Origin: Nansenia antarctica
Lineage: Eukaryota > Chordata > Actinopteri > Argentiniformes > Microstomatidae
Length of the DNA stretch: 64,000 nucleotides
NCBI GenBank assembly: GCA_963989245.1
Contig: OZ022355.1
Coordinates: 23,748,809 to 23,812,808 of the forward strand
Direction: 5' to 3'
Shown: in pieces, positions 42,143 to 52,245 of the stretch
Layout of the letters: every line of letters starts with the position of its first letter
Position numbering within the stretch: the first letter of the stretch is position 1
Notes under the pieces: generated by a model
The model's database searches: none
What the model saw: the letters and a program-made list of their open reading frames with translations, nothing else
What the model was told of the DNA's origin: nothing
Program-made: the position numbers and the translations under genes

Positions 42143-43210
42143 TCAGAGAGATAGTTTGTCTGGAGGTCTGTGGGTGCGTGTTGGATAACGTCTCTCCTCC
42201 GGGGGTGTGACCCCCGGGCTCGCACCACCAGCCGGGAGACCCAGGCGTGGGGTCAGGGGCCGACCAGGGCTAGGCAGACACCCCGTTTCACGGTCGGAGG
42301 TCGGCAGGCCCAGGCTCTCCTGAGCAGTGTTGGAGGTAGGCAGGCTCAGGCTCTCCTGAGCAGCGGTGATACGTGCAGCAGGATCCACCACCTCTTCTGC
42401 AGTGCGTACCTCTGACCTCCGTAGTTGGTCAAGGTGGCGTCGCCAGACAGTGCCAGGAGCTACTTCTACAGTGTAGGACAAGGGCCCTTGTCTTTCTTTG
42501 ATTATGCCGGGCACCCACTTGTGTTCTCCACGGTAATCCCTGGCCAGCACAGTCTGTCCAATCTCTAGTTGACGTGTTTCCCTGTCGTGCGCCCTTAGAC
42601 CCTGTCTGATCTGCCGATCCATTACAGTCCGCCGCAGATTTGGCTTAAGCAAGTCCAGTCTTGAGCGTAACCCACGTCCCAGGAACAGCATGGCGGGTGT
42701 CCGGTTGGTAGTAGCGTGAGTGGCGTTACGGTAGGCAAACAGGACATTGGCCAGCTTCTGACGTAGAGAGAGAGAGGCATCTGCCATAGCTCGCAGACCT
42801 TGTTTTAGGGTTTGTACGAACCTCTCGGCGAGCCCGTTGGTAGCCGGATGATAGGGGGCTGATGTTATGTGGCGAATTCCATTGAGCTTCAGGAACATCT
42901 GGAATTCATTAGCCGTGAATTGAGGACCATTGTCACTCACCAACTGTTCGGGGATACCAGTTCTTGCAAAGAGGCTTCTCAACACGTCGATCGTGTGGGC
43001 TGTTGTCGTGGAGCTCATGGTGAACACTTCTGGCCACTTTGAACATGCATCGACCACCACTAGGAATGTTGTCCCCATGAATGGACCGGCGAAATCAATG
43101 TGGATACGTTGCCATGGCGATGCAGGCCATTCCCAGGCATTGAGAGGTGCAACTGTCGGCTCATTCTGTACACGCTGGCAGCCAGAGCAATGCATGGCGA
43201 GCTGTTCTGT
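42143..43210 (-). pseudogene. pol: Gypsy B integrase core and C-terminus (after frameshift)
   Basis: Carries the second half of the integrase zinc finger (HCSGCQ), the DDE core (RIHIDFAGPF, LVSDNGPQF, TNGLAERFVQTLK), and a C-terminal SH3-like region (IGQTVLARDYRGEHKWVPGIIKER). The tail has a direct repeat (AAQESLSLPTS/TAQESLGLPTS). It is separated from the rest of pol by a one-base shift at about 43,205-43,218, between the His pair and the Cys pair of the finger. Confidence 0.9.
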
Positions 43211-46200
43211 TGGTCAATCCCCGGCCACCAGACGTAGCTCCTGGCGAGTGCTTTCATCTTCACCACTCCCAGATGGCCACTGTGTAGCTCTTCCAGCACC
43301 CTGGACCTGAGCTTGGTGGGGATGACGATCCTCATTCCCCACATAAGGCATCCAGAGTCAATGGTGAGCTTGTCCCTACGTCGGTAATAGGGAGTGAGGG
43401 GAGACCCTTCGTGGGTTGTCCAGCCAGTCTGCGTTGCTCTGTACACTTGTGAGAGAGTTGCATCTTTCCGGGTCTCTCTCTCAATCATTTCCGCCGTCAC
43501 CGGGAGGCTTTCGAGTTGCATGAGTGTGAACATCTCCACCGGTTCCTTGTCCCCCTTTGTCGTTGTTGCTGTGTCAAGTGGCAGCCGGGACAACCCGTCT
43601 GCGTTGGCGTGTTGCAGTGTTCTCTTGAATTCGATCTTGTACCGGTGCCCTCCTAGGAACAGGGCCCAGCGTTGCATCCGTGCTGCAGCTGTCACGGGAA
43701 TCGCCTTCTGGGGGTTGAATATCGAGACCAGCGGTTGATGGTCAGTCACCAGGATGAACTCCCTGCCGTACAGGTACTGGTTAAACCGTTTTACGCCCCA
43801 GACCAGGCCCAACGCCTCCTTGTCTATTTGAGAGTAATTCTTCTCGGCCGGGGCCAGGGAGCGTGAGGCGAACGCTATTGGTCTTTCGGTCCCGTCCCGC
43901 ATCACATGTGACATAACGGCTCCTATACCATACGGAGAAGCGTCGCATGCTAACTTCACAGGCAAGGAGGGGTCGTAGTGTGTGAGTACTGTCTCCGATG
44001 TCACAAGCTTCTTCACTTCCTGGAAGGCCTGTTCACATTCTGTGGTCCATTTCCATTTCCGTTCTGCCTGAAGTAGTTGGTTCAACGGGTAGAGCACCGT
44101 GGACAGGTTAGGCATGAACCGGTTGTAGTAGTTGATGAATCCGAGAAACGACCTCAGCTGCTGTACATCCTGTGGCTGAGGAGCCTCCATGACGGCCTCG
44201 ATTTTCTCTTTGCATCTATGCAAGCCCTGTGCATCGATGGTGTGGCCACAGTATGTGATACATGATTTAAAAAACTCACACTTGTCACGTCTGGCCCGGA
44301 GTCCGTAGTCTTGAAGTCTCTGTAAGACCTTCTGGAGGTTCTCCAGGTGTTCGTTATCGTTGGCCCCCGTCACAATGATATAATCTAAGTAGCACTGTGT
44401 GCCTGGAATCCCTTGTAACACCTGATCCATGGCTCGCTGCCATATGGCCGGGGCAGAGGCCACTCCGAAGACCAGCCTGTTGTATCGGTACAGGCCTTTC
44501 AAAGTATTTATCGTCAGGAACATCTTCGAGTCTTCTTCTATCTCCATCTGTAGATAGGCTTCAGCCAGGTCCACCTTGGTGAACCGTTTTCCACCGGCCA
44601 GGTTTGCGAAGATGTCCTCAATCCTGGGTAATGGATATTGTTCTGCTTGTAGCACAGGATTGATGGTGATCTTGAAGTCTCCCCACAGCCTCACTGCCCC
44701 TGACTTCTTTGCTACTGGGACAACGGGTGTGGCCCATGGACTCCAGTCTACCTTGGACAGGATCCCATCAGCTTCCAGGCGGTCCAGCTCAGCTTCCACT
44801 TTCTGTCGTATGGCGTATGGAACTGGGCGTGCTTTGTGGAAACGTGGGTTGGCTCCGTCTTGGAGAACGATTTTTCCCTTGATGTGTTTTAACGTCCCGA
44901 TGCCGTCTTGGAATACAGGTGCTGCGGCATCCAAGACTTTCTCCAGTTTCACCTCTGTGGACTTGTGAGTGGGGTTTGGCGCCACCTGCAGGCTCTTAAT
45001 GGATTTCCAGTCCAGCTGCAGCTTCCTCAGCCAGTCTCGCCCCCACAACGCTGGTCCTCCTCTTCTTACGACGTACAAGTCCAAAATGCATTGTTGACCA
45101 TTGTGTTGTACATCCACAGGCAGTACTCCGAGGATAGATGATGGGTTTAGCTTCTGGTCTCCAAAGTACTTCACAAAGTCAATGTGTGTCATCACTGACA
45201 CTGCAGAGCCGGTATCCAGTTCCATTTGTACTTGTTTGCCATTCACCTGTGGTGCAAGCCAGATAGCTTCCCTGCCGCCTCCTTTGACATGGTAAACATC
45301 CAAGCTATTGGTATGTTCACTCTCCTCGTCTGACTCGTCGTCTGCAGCCTCCTCCATGTTGTGCACTTTCCTGTTCTTTTGCGCACTCCACTGTGTCTTT
45401 TTTTCATTTTTGTTCACTCTTGATTTTCCCGAGCGACACACCCTCTGGATATGTCCAGTTTTGTTACATAGTCTGCAGACTTCGTCTTTAAACCTACACT
45501 GTGATGGGGAATGTGAGCCCCTCCCACACCTGTAACACAGTTCTTGCTCTCTTGTTTGTGTGACGGTTGCCATTTTGTTTACATTTACTGCCTTTACTCC
45601 TGTCTGCAGTTCAACAGCATCCCTGGCTGCTGTTTCCATTGAGACTGCGATTTCCACTGCCCTTTTGAACGTGAGGCCGGCCTCTGTTAGCAGTCTCTTC
45701 CGTATGGCCTCACCAAGAATGCCACAGACCAAACGGTCTCTCAACGCATCATTCAGTCCATTTGCTAATTCACAATGTTCAGTGAGTCTCTTCAGCTCAG
45801 CCACGTAACTGACTATGGATTCACCCTCATGTTGATTTCGTCTATGGAATCTGAAACGTTCAGCAATTAGTAGTGGTTTTGGGGATAAATGTTCTTTCAT
45901 TACCTCCACCAGTTGCTGGAATGTTTTTACGGAAGGCTTTTCTGGGGCAGTTAAGCTGCGCAACAGGCCATATGATTTCCCCCCCATTGCACTCAGCAAC
46001 ACTGCAACATGTTTGTCATCCTCAATGTCATTTGCCTTGAAATACTGTGAAATGCGTTCAGTATATTCGACCCAGTCATCCGTCGCGCCGTCAAACGGGT
46101 CAATTGATCCAATTCTAGCCATCTTGCCACGCTGTATAACGGGACTTTCACTTTCACTACTCACGTCGGAGTCACTAGTCTCAGTTTGTTGTTCCCGCGA

Positions 46201-46215
46201 AACAAGTTCGGTCAT
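43210..46215 (-). pseudogene. gag-pol: Gypsy B gag-pol: capsid, nucleocapsid, protease, RT, RNase H, integrase N-terminus
   Basis: Start ATG at 46,215 (MTELVSREQQ); the upstream in-frame sequence is LTR. Order along the protein: gag capsid-like region; two CCHC knuckles (CYRCGRGSHSPSQC, CRLCNKTGHIQRVC); protease (MELDTGSAVSVM); RT with fingers (VVPVAKKSGAVRLWGDF) and palm; RNase H (LACDASPYGIGAV; DGLSRLP); and the start of the integrase finger (HSGHLGVVKM). The RT active site reads CYLDYIIVTG (about 44,380-44,391), so the second catalytic Asp of YLDD is Tyr. With the later frameshift, the copy should be inactive in cis. Confidence 0.93.
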
Positions 46216-46255
46216 ATCAGAGACAGGGTTCACTTTCCAACCACCTCGTCGCCAC

Positions 46256-46488
46256 TGTTGTGTACCTACTGTGGTTAGTAGGCTACTCAAATAAACACGG
46301 AGAAACGGACTGTAGTTTACTAGCTTCTTTACTTGGAGTAATGACCACGTTACATTGCATGTCACGTCCTACATAGGAATGCTGGGAGGTACGTCCAACA
46401 GGTACGTAATAACGTAGTGACGTAACGTACTCAGGCCAGGTAGAATAAACAATGCTAGAGCAATAGATGCAAACCCAAATACTCTACA
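46256..46488 (-). repeat. 5' LTR of Gypsy B
   Basis: 233 bp; identical by eye to the other LTR. Just inside it the minus strand reads GTGGCGACGAGGTGG, where the primer-binding site should be; I could not assign a tRNA. Confidence 0.95.
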
Positions 46489-46493
46489 TATGT

Positions 46494-48562
46494 CCTTACC
46501 ACTGCAAAGCTCAACGCAACTGGACATCGCTGGCTGTCAGACTTGTCAGTGTACAACTTTGACATCATATACAGACCTGGCCGGAATAACATCGATGCAG
46601 ACCTACTGTCAAGGCTGGAGCCCAGAGAAGAGGATTCCGACTGGAAGAGTATACCCCAGTCTGGTGTCAAGTCCATCTGCCAGCAGGTCGGTGTCCTGGG
46701 ATCCTCCCAAGCCTCACCAAGGTTTGCGGAACAACTTGGAGCGTCCCCTGAGTGTGTGCCCGACGTATACGCTTTCCCCACAAGCGTGCACATGAACACT
46801 CTTGGACAGCTGTCCAGACAAGAGCTCATCGTGGCTCAGGGCCAAGATCCTGTGATTGGAGCGACGATTCATGCAGTGAAGCATGGTGATTGGCCTAAGG
46901 ATGTAGTGCCTTCTCCTGACATCCAGTCCATGAAGAAGGAAATGGGAAAGTTCGTCATGAAGGATGGGCTGCTGTACCGCCTGAGCCAAAGCCATTCAGG
47001 AGAGAACATCCAGCAGCTTGTGCTACCAGCTGAGTTCAGGCCAGTGGTTTTGAAGTCCATGCATGATGACTTAGGTCATTTGGGAGCAGAAAGGACGACT
47101 GACATGATAAGAAGCCGTTTCTACTGGCCAAAGATGGCTGCCAACGTCGAGCAGTATGTGAAGAACTGCGGAGAGTGCATTCTAAGGAAAAGGCCAAGCC
47201 ACAAAGCTGCCCCGTTGCACCAAATAGTCAGTGCTGGGCCACTGGACCTTGTCTGTATCGATTTCCTGTCCATGGAGCCGGATTCAAAGGGAATCAGCAA
47301 TGTGTTAGTCATAACGGACCACTTTACGAGATATGCACAGGCCTTCCCGACCAAAAACCAAAAGGCCCTCACAGTCGCCAAGATATTAGTGGAGAAGTAT
47401 TTTGTGCATTATGGACTACCAACTCGAATCCATTCCGACCAAGGACGAGACTTCGAGTCTAAACTGATCAAAGAACTGCTGAGGATAATGGGCATAAGGA
47501 AATCCCGAACGACCCCCTACCACCCACAGGGTGATCCCCAGCCGGAAAGATTCAACCGGACATTGCTGTCCATGCTGGGCACGCTAAGCCAAGAAAAGAA
47601 ACAACACTGGAGCCAACATGTCGTACATCTCGTACATGCGTACAATAGCACCAAATGTGACTCCACAGGATACTCTCCCTACTTTCTAATGTTCGGGAGA
47701 GAAGCCAAACTCCCCGTGGATGTATGCTTCGGGACACAGCCCGATGATGGAGAACGTCAGCACTCGTCATATGTCACAAAGCTCAAGCAAGATCTTCAGA
47801 AGGCCTACCAGGTGGCTACGGAGGCCTCCAACAAAACACATCTTCGCAACAAGAAGGCATACGACAAGAGAGTCAGGTTTCAGAATATAGAGCCTGGCGA
47901 CAGAGTGCTTATCAAAAATCTAGGCCTCAAAGGGAAACACAAGCTGGAGAATCGATGGTGTGAGACTCCATATATCGTCACAGAGAAGATGCCAAACCTG
48001 CCTGTCTACAAGGTGAAACCTGAGAGTGGGAACGGAAGGGTCAAAACCCTACATCAAGATCATCTCCTGCCCATAGGAGAGCTGGTGCGGATGCCAGTAG
48101 CAGTCAATGATGACCCCGTGCCCTCAAGGCCTAGAACTCGAACAGAGACTCAGAACAAGAAAAAGAGAGTGACTACGGACAAGGAAAAGAGAGTGACAAC
48201 CGACCACAAAGTACAACACGAATGTGAATCCTCTGACTCTTCCGATCTGGAGTGCAGCTGGCCAAACGGGCCATCCTATCGAACATACCTAGAGAAGGTC
48301 CTGGAGAGAAGAGAAAGGTCCACTCTAAGTCCAAGACAGAGTGAAGCACATATGGAAGCAAGTGACAATCATGCAGATTCAGCAAGCAACAGTCAGTCAG
48401 AGTCAGAAAGTGACAGTCGTTCAGAGCCAGATCACTGCACCCAAGAAGACCGGAACCCAGAGACTGCACCAGAAACTGACTCAGAAGCAGAACCAGTTTC
48501 CAGTGAGGAAGATGATAGAAGAATGTCCACTAGATCACAGGCAAAACGTTCCCCTAAACAAG
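46494..48562 (+). pseudogene. pol: Gypsy element C pol, part 2: RNase H end, integrase, C-terminal tail
   Basis: Continues part 1 in frame after the TATGT duplication. It has VYNFDIIYRPGRNNIDADLL (RNase H end), an integrase finger (HDDLGHLGAERT ... CGECI), DDE motifs (CIDFLSMEPD, IHSDQGRDFES, PQPERFNRTL), GYSPYFLMFGRE, a GDRVLIKNLGLKGKHKLENRW region and a long acidic Ser/Glu tail. This 2-kb part carries no stop. The frame is cut a few codons before its natural end by the 5' LTR of element A, which supplies a premature TAA. Related to, but clearly different from, element A's pol. Confidence 0.92.
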
Positions 48563-49236
48563 TGTAACAGAGTTGGGAATGTATGTTTAGTTGTGGTGAA
48601 TGTAGATGAGTTTCGCCGTGCTTGAGCAGCCCTGGTTGTTGTTGGAGCCCCCTTTGGAGTTTGGGTGTACTGCAGGTCTGCGCGTTCTTTTGTCCTTCTG
48701 TTGTTGCCATACTTACGGTGGTACCAGAATATGGCTGCCATCTTAATAGGTATGTGCGCGATGTAAAATGCTCCTCGTATTTTATTATTTGTGTGGAGAA
48801 TCTTGTAATGTAAGGTGAAAATGTTGGTGTAGTACTGTGTTGTTTGTTTTTACATGTATTGTGATGATTTCTGTATAGTTTCGTCCACGGATTGTATGTT
48901 TGTGAACATTTATTGTATGTTATTTTGAATGCGCAGATTCACAAGAGTTGCAGACCAGAGGAAGATTTGTGTTTTATATGTCTTCCATGCAGGTATGTTG
49001 CTCCACATGTTGTTTGTAATTGTTATTTATAATGTTTGAGGGAAATTTGTGTTCTTTCTGTAAACAAATTATCCTGATGTGAAATATACATACACGGTGG
49101 TACCAGAATATGGCTGCCATCTTAATAGATTCACAAGAGTTGCAGACCAGAGGAAGATTTGTGTTTTATATGTCTTCCATGCAGATCAATAAAAATAATT
49201 GGTTGAAAGAAGTTTGCCTGTTTGACCATCGTTACA
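48563..49236 (+). repeat. 5' LTR of Gypsy A with intron-containing and intron-less tandem segments
   Basis: 674 bp. 48,715-48,749 (35 bp) and 48,937-48,992 (56 bp) are separated by 187 bp that begin GTATGTGCGC and end TTTTGAATGCGCAG. At 49,094-49,184 the same 35-bp and 56-bp blocks occur fused, with the 187 bp absent. After the first 56-bp block comes GTATGTTGC, a second donor-like sequence; after the second comes ATCAATAAAA, holding the AATAAA signal. The start of the repeated block (ACGGTGGTACC) may mark the start of R (inference). Confidence 0.93.
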
Positions 49237-49328
49237 CTGGTGCTGTGACACGTCGATCTCAAGATCAGCTGAACGCCGATCTCCGTGGATGCTGCGTGGA
49301 TGCCAGGTCTTAGTGTGATAGATCAAGT

Positions 49329-49548
49329 AATTTATAATTAATTGTAATAATAATTTTGCCATTTAGCAGACGCTTTTATCCAAAGCGACTTACAATTACG
49401 AATTACAGGGACATTCCCCCTGGAGTAACTGAGGGCTAAGTGCCTTACCCAAGGGCACACTAGTAGTGGTGTGGCTTCAGGCGGGATTTGAACTCACAAC
49501 CTTCCGATCCCAAGTCCAACTCACTATCCACTAGACCACCACTACCCC
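49329..49548 (-). mobile_element. tRNA-derived SINE in the leader of Gypsy A
   Basis: 7-bp direct repeats ATCAAGT (49,322-49,328 and 49,549-49,555). On the minus strand: a tRNA-like head with GTGGTCTAGTGGATAGTGAG and GTGAGTTCAAATCCCGCC, then a 3' tail GCTTTGGATAAAAGCGTCTG and CTAAATGG with a TAAT-rich end. That tail stem-loop is shared with L2-type LINEs of fish (UnaSINE/UnaL2 type). Confidence 0.92.
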
Positions 49549-49554
49549 ATCAAG

Positions 49555-49741
49555 TGTGGTCAGAGTATTATAGTAAATGGTCATTCAGTCTGAGGTCTGT
49601 GATTACATCAGTTTAAAAAGTGCTTTGATTGTTTTGTTTTTTATGTCCTGCTGTAACTTTATATTTTTTTAAAACATTATTATTATTATTATTATTATTA
49701 TTTTCATTCAGTAATATTACACAACGCAAGTCTGTACCACT
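49555..49741. other. Gypsy A leader remainder with (ATT)n
   Basis: Untranslated leader between the SINE and gag, containing a (TTA)n microsatellite at 49,676-49,702. No gene. Confidence 0.6.
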
Positions 49742-50514
49742 ATGGCTCAGAGGCCAGGTTTTAATGATGAGATTTTTGCCAGTCCAGTGTTGCCTTTGGG
49801 GAGGGGTGCATGGGGGGCATGTCAGAGCTTTTCTGACAGTGCTGTCATCGGTGGGTTGAATAGTAGGGAGGTGGGGTGTTCCCAGTTGTTTACTGACAGT
49901 GGTAGAGGCACAGGGTCAAGTCAGGACCCAGGTTGTGCTGCTGTCGGGCAGTTTACAGGGGAGGCTCCTCCCACATCCACACCCAGTGTTATTGACACTG
50001 AAGCTCTTCATCACCTTTCAGACATGATGGGTCAGCTAGGTGCTCAGATTGGCGAGTCCATTGTAACCAAGTTAATTTCAGCTGGTGTAGTTCACTCAAG
50101 TAGTATGAGCAGTGCACACTTCAACTGCACATCGCCTCCAGATCCTGTAACTGATCCTAATGTTGTTAGACAGGAGGTTCCGCGCGTTACTGTGAATGTC
50201 AAATCAGACAGGGAACCACCAATGTTCCGAGGTGATAGTTCTGATAAGTGTTCAGTCCAGGACTGGATTGACATGTCTAAAGCTTATCTGAGAAAGCAGA
50301 AATGTCCAATGCATGAACAGGCTGAGGAGATACTGGCAAGGCTGATGGGTAAGGCAAAGGATGTCGTGAGGGTTGGTTTGCGTAGCGATCAGACACTTGA
50401 TGTGAAGCAGAACCCTGATCTTATCTATGATATCCTTCTCAAGTACTTCAGTGATGTGTCATCATGCCTCCCGTTGTCAGATTTCTATGCCACTCTACCC
50501 AGACCCAATGAGAA
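49742..50514 (+). pseudogene. gag: Gypsy A gag, N-terminal part
   Basis: ATG at 49,742 (MAQRPGFNDEIFASPVLPLG). A Gly/Ser-rich N-terminus is followed by a helical region (LHHLSDMMGQLGAQIGESIV) and a capsid-like retrotransposon gag segment (PPMFRGDSSDKCSVQDWIDM ... QAEEILARLMGKAKDVVRVG). Gag would form the particle. The frame is cut after RPNEN by an L2 insertion and resumes at 51,496. Confidence 0.85.
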
Positions 50515-51495
50515 TGGAATGGAATGAATGGAATGGAATGGAATGGAATGGAATGGAATGGACTTTATTTGTCATTGCTACAGTACAGGTACCAAACAAC
50601 GAAATTTAGGAGGGGTGGCTCCCCTGGTGTTAGGAAAGGGAAAAAAAATTTTTTTTTTAGAAAAAGCATAAAAGCATAAAATCACAAGAAGGTAAGGAGC
50701 TGGTTTACATCAATAAAGGCTATGTACACAATCCACTGTACTATACTGCACAGATAGTCAACTAGGGTTGTCATATTGCACAAAAGTATTTTTTTTCACG
50801 TTATTTTAAAGTGTCACAGTTTGCAGGCTTGAAAATGTACATGTTTGTGCCTCAGCACTAGCTGCCATACAATCCGTCCGGACTGTCCTGGGCCCAGAAC
50901 TTAGGCCTTTTCTGTGTTCAGGGCCTTGACGGCCCTGTGGTAGAAGCAGTCCTTCAGTCTGTTTGTCTTAGCGGCCGGGGTCCTGTACCTCCTGTTCGAG
51001 GGCAGCCTGACAAAGTGTACGTGCCCAGGGTGGGTCGGGTCCCTGGAGATCTTGGAGGCCCTCCTGAGACAGCGTGTGTTGTACAGCTCCTCCAGAGAGG
51101 GGAGGGGGGCGCCGGTGATCTTCTGTGCTGTTCTCACGACTCTCTGTAGCGCGTTTCTCTCCGCTGTTGTGCAGCTGTGGAACCAGTTGCAGATGCCGTA
51201 GGTGAGGATGCTCTCCACTGCGCCGTGGTAGAAGGCCACCAGTATCTCCTGCTTGTTGTGTTCTTTCCTGAGGCATCTCAGGGTGTATAGCCGCTGTTGT
51301 GCCCTCTTGATGGTGCCTTTTGTGTTGTCCTTCCAGGCCAGGTCATCCCGCATGTGATGTCCCAGGAATCGGAGGGTTGAGACTCTCTCCACGCTCTCTC
51401 CGTCGATGAGCATGGGCTGGATCTCAGACTTTTTCCTCCTGAAGTCTACGATGAATTCCTGGGTCTTTGACTTGTTTAGCAGCAGGTTGTTAACC
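50515..51495 (-). mobile_element. L2-type LINE fragment inserted in Gypsy A gag
   Basis: Target duplication TGAGAA (50,509-50,514 and 51,496-51,501). The 3' end with a (CATTC)n tail is on the left (GGAATGGAATGG, then TTTATTTGTCATTG). The minus strand encodes the ORF2 C-terminal part (VSTLRFLGHHMRDDLAWKDN ... QEILVAFYHGAVESILTYG ... RCLRRASKISRDPTHPGH ... FYHRAVKALN). It is 5'-truncated, keeping about 170 intact codons, and is in the same family as 16,531-17,262. Confidence 0.93.
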
Positions 51496-52245
51496 TGAGA
51501 ACCCTGTAGACTACTGGTTGAGGATCAACAAAGCAGCTGATGTAGCTGGTGAGGGCCTTCGCAGACAAGGTAGGAGGATGGAGAACATGGGTGAAGAGGT
51601 AGCACGGATGTTTGTCAGGCATTGCCCGGACTCTGGACTATCCCGTATTCTGGAATGCAAGGCTATTGAGAGTGGGGCTCACGAGACATACAGTTGAAGA
51701 TTGATAATTATCAGAGAGAGCTGAGAGCCTCTGGCAGGACCGGTAGTTCTGTGCCATTGAAGAGCCATGCCACCGCCCTCCACACTGTGCAGTCTCATCC
51801 AGAGCCTTCGATTCAGTCTGTGTCTGAGCAGTGTTCCACCCAGTACCCCCCTGCTCCTGCCCATAGTCCAGTGTACCACACACAGTGTCCGCCTTCTACC
51901 CTCATTCCTTCTCAGGACCATGCTTTAGGCCAGCTTCCGTGCCCCTCCTCCGCGACTGCTGTGGCCTAGAACACTCAGCAATCTGAAGACAGGATTCTTG
52001 CTCGCATTATGGAGAGGCTGGAGCAGATGATGGGGAAAGTGCAGCAGCGTGACAGTGCTCCTCGTGGCGGAAGATACCAGGGTGGCGCCCGTGAGAAGGC
52101 CTGCCGAGTCTGTGATGACAGTAGACACACTACCATCTCACACTGCATGTCAGAGAAGCTGTGCTTTGTCTGTTTAGCCCCAGGTCACACAAAAGTTGAG
52201 TGTCCCACCAGGTCGTCCCGAGCACCTCAGCCTCAGGGAAACTAG
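51496..52245 (+). pseudogene. gag: Gypsy A gag, C-terminal part with CCHC knuckle
   Basis: After the L2, the frame resumes with NPVDYWLRINKAADVAGEGL. It then meets a TGA at about 51,695 (frameshift, next frame LKIDNYQREL...) and an in-frame TAG at 51,967-51,969. The nucleocapsid part (from about 52,009) has CRVCDDSRHTTISHC and a canonical CCHC knuckle CFVCLAPGHTKVEC. Gag ends QPQGN and TAG at 52,243-52,245, directly after a GGGAAAC heptamer. The lesions mean this copy cannot make intact Gag. Confidence 0.85.
52236..52242 (+). promoter_or_regulatory. -1 ribosomal frameshift heptamer GGGAAAC
   Basis: In gag frame the site reads G GGA AAC TAG, so the X XXY YYZ heptamer sits immediately before the gag stop. 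A -1 slip gives GGG AAA CTA GGT GGC, which enters the 1,250-codon pol frame (GKLGGLYSEG). The motif class is established for retroviral gag-pro and gag-pol shifts. The downstream stimulatory structure was not computed. Confidence 0.75.

Larger units (their letters stand above)
41798..46488 (-). mobile_element. Complete Gypsy element B (4.69 kb) nested in element C
   Basis: Two 233-bp LTRs (41,798-42,030 and 46,256-46,488), TGTTGTGTACC...ACTCTACA on the plus strand, read as identical. The target duplication TATGT is at 41,793-41,797 and 46,489-46,493. On the minus strand a polypurine tract AGAAGGGGAGGAGT abuts the 3' LTR. gag-pol runs as one frame from ATG 46,215, with one frameshift near 43,210. 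Identical LTRs indicate a recent insertion. Confidence 0.97.

Noticed and set aside
43060..43210. Extension of the Gypsy B frame beyond the integrase finger
   Set aside because: After the one-base shift the translation no longer matches integrase; the true continuation is in the other frame.
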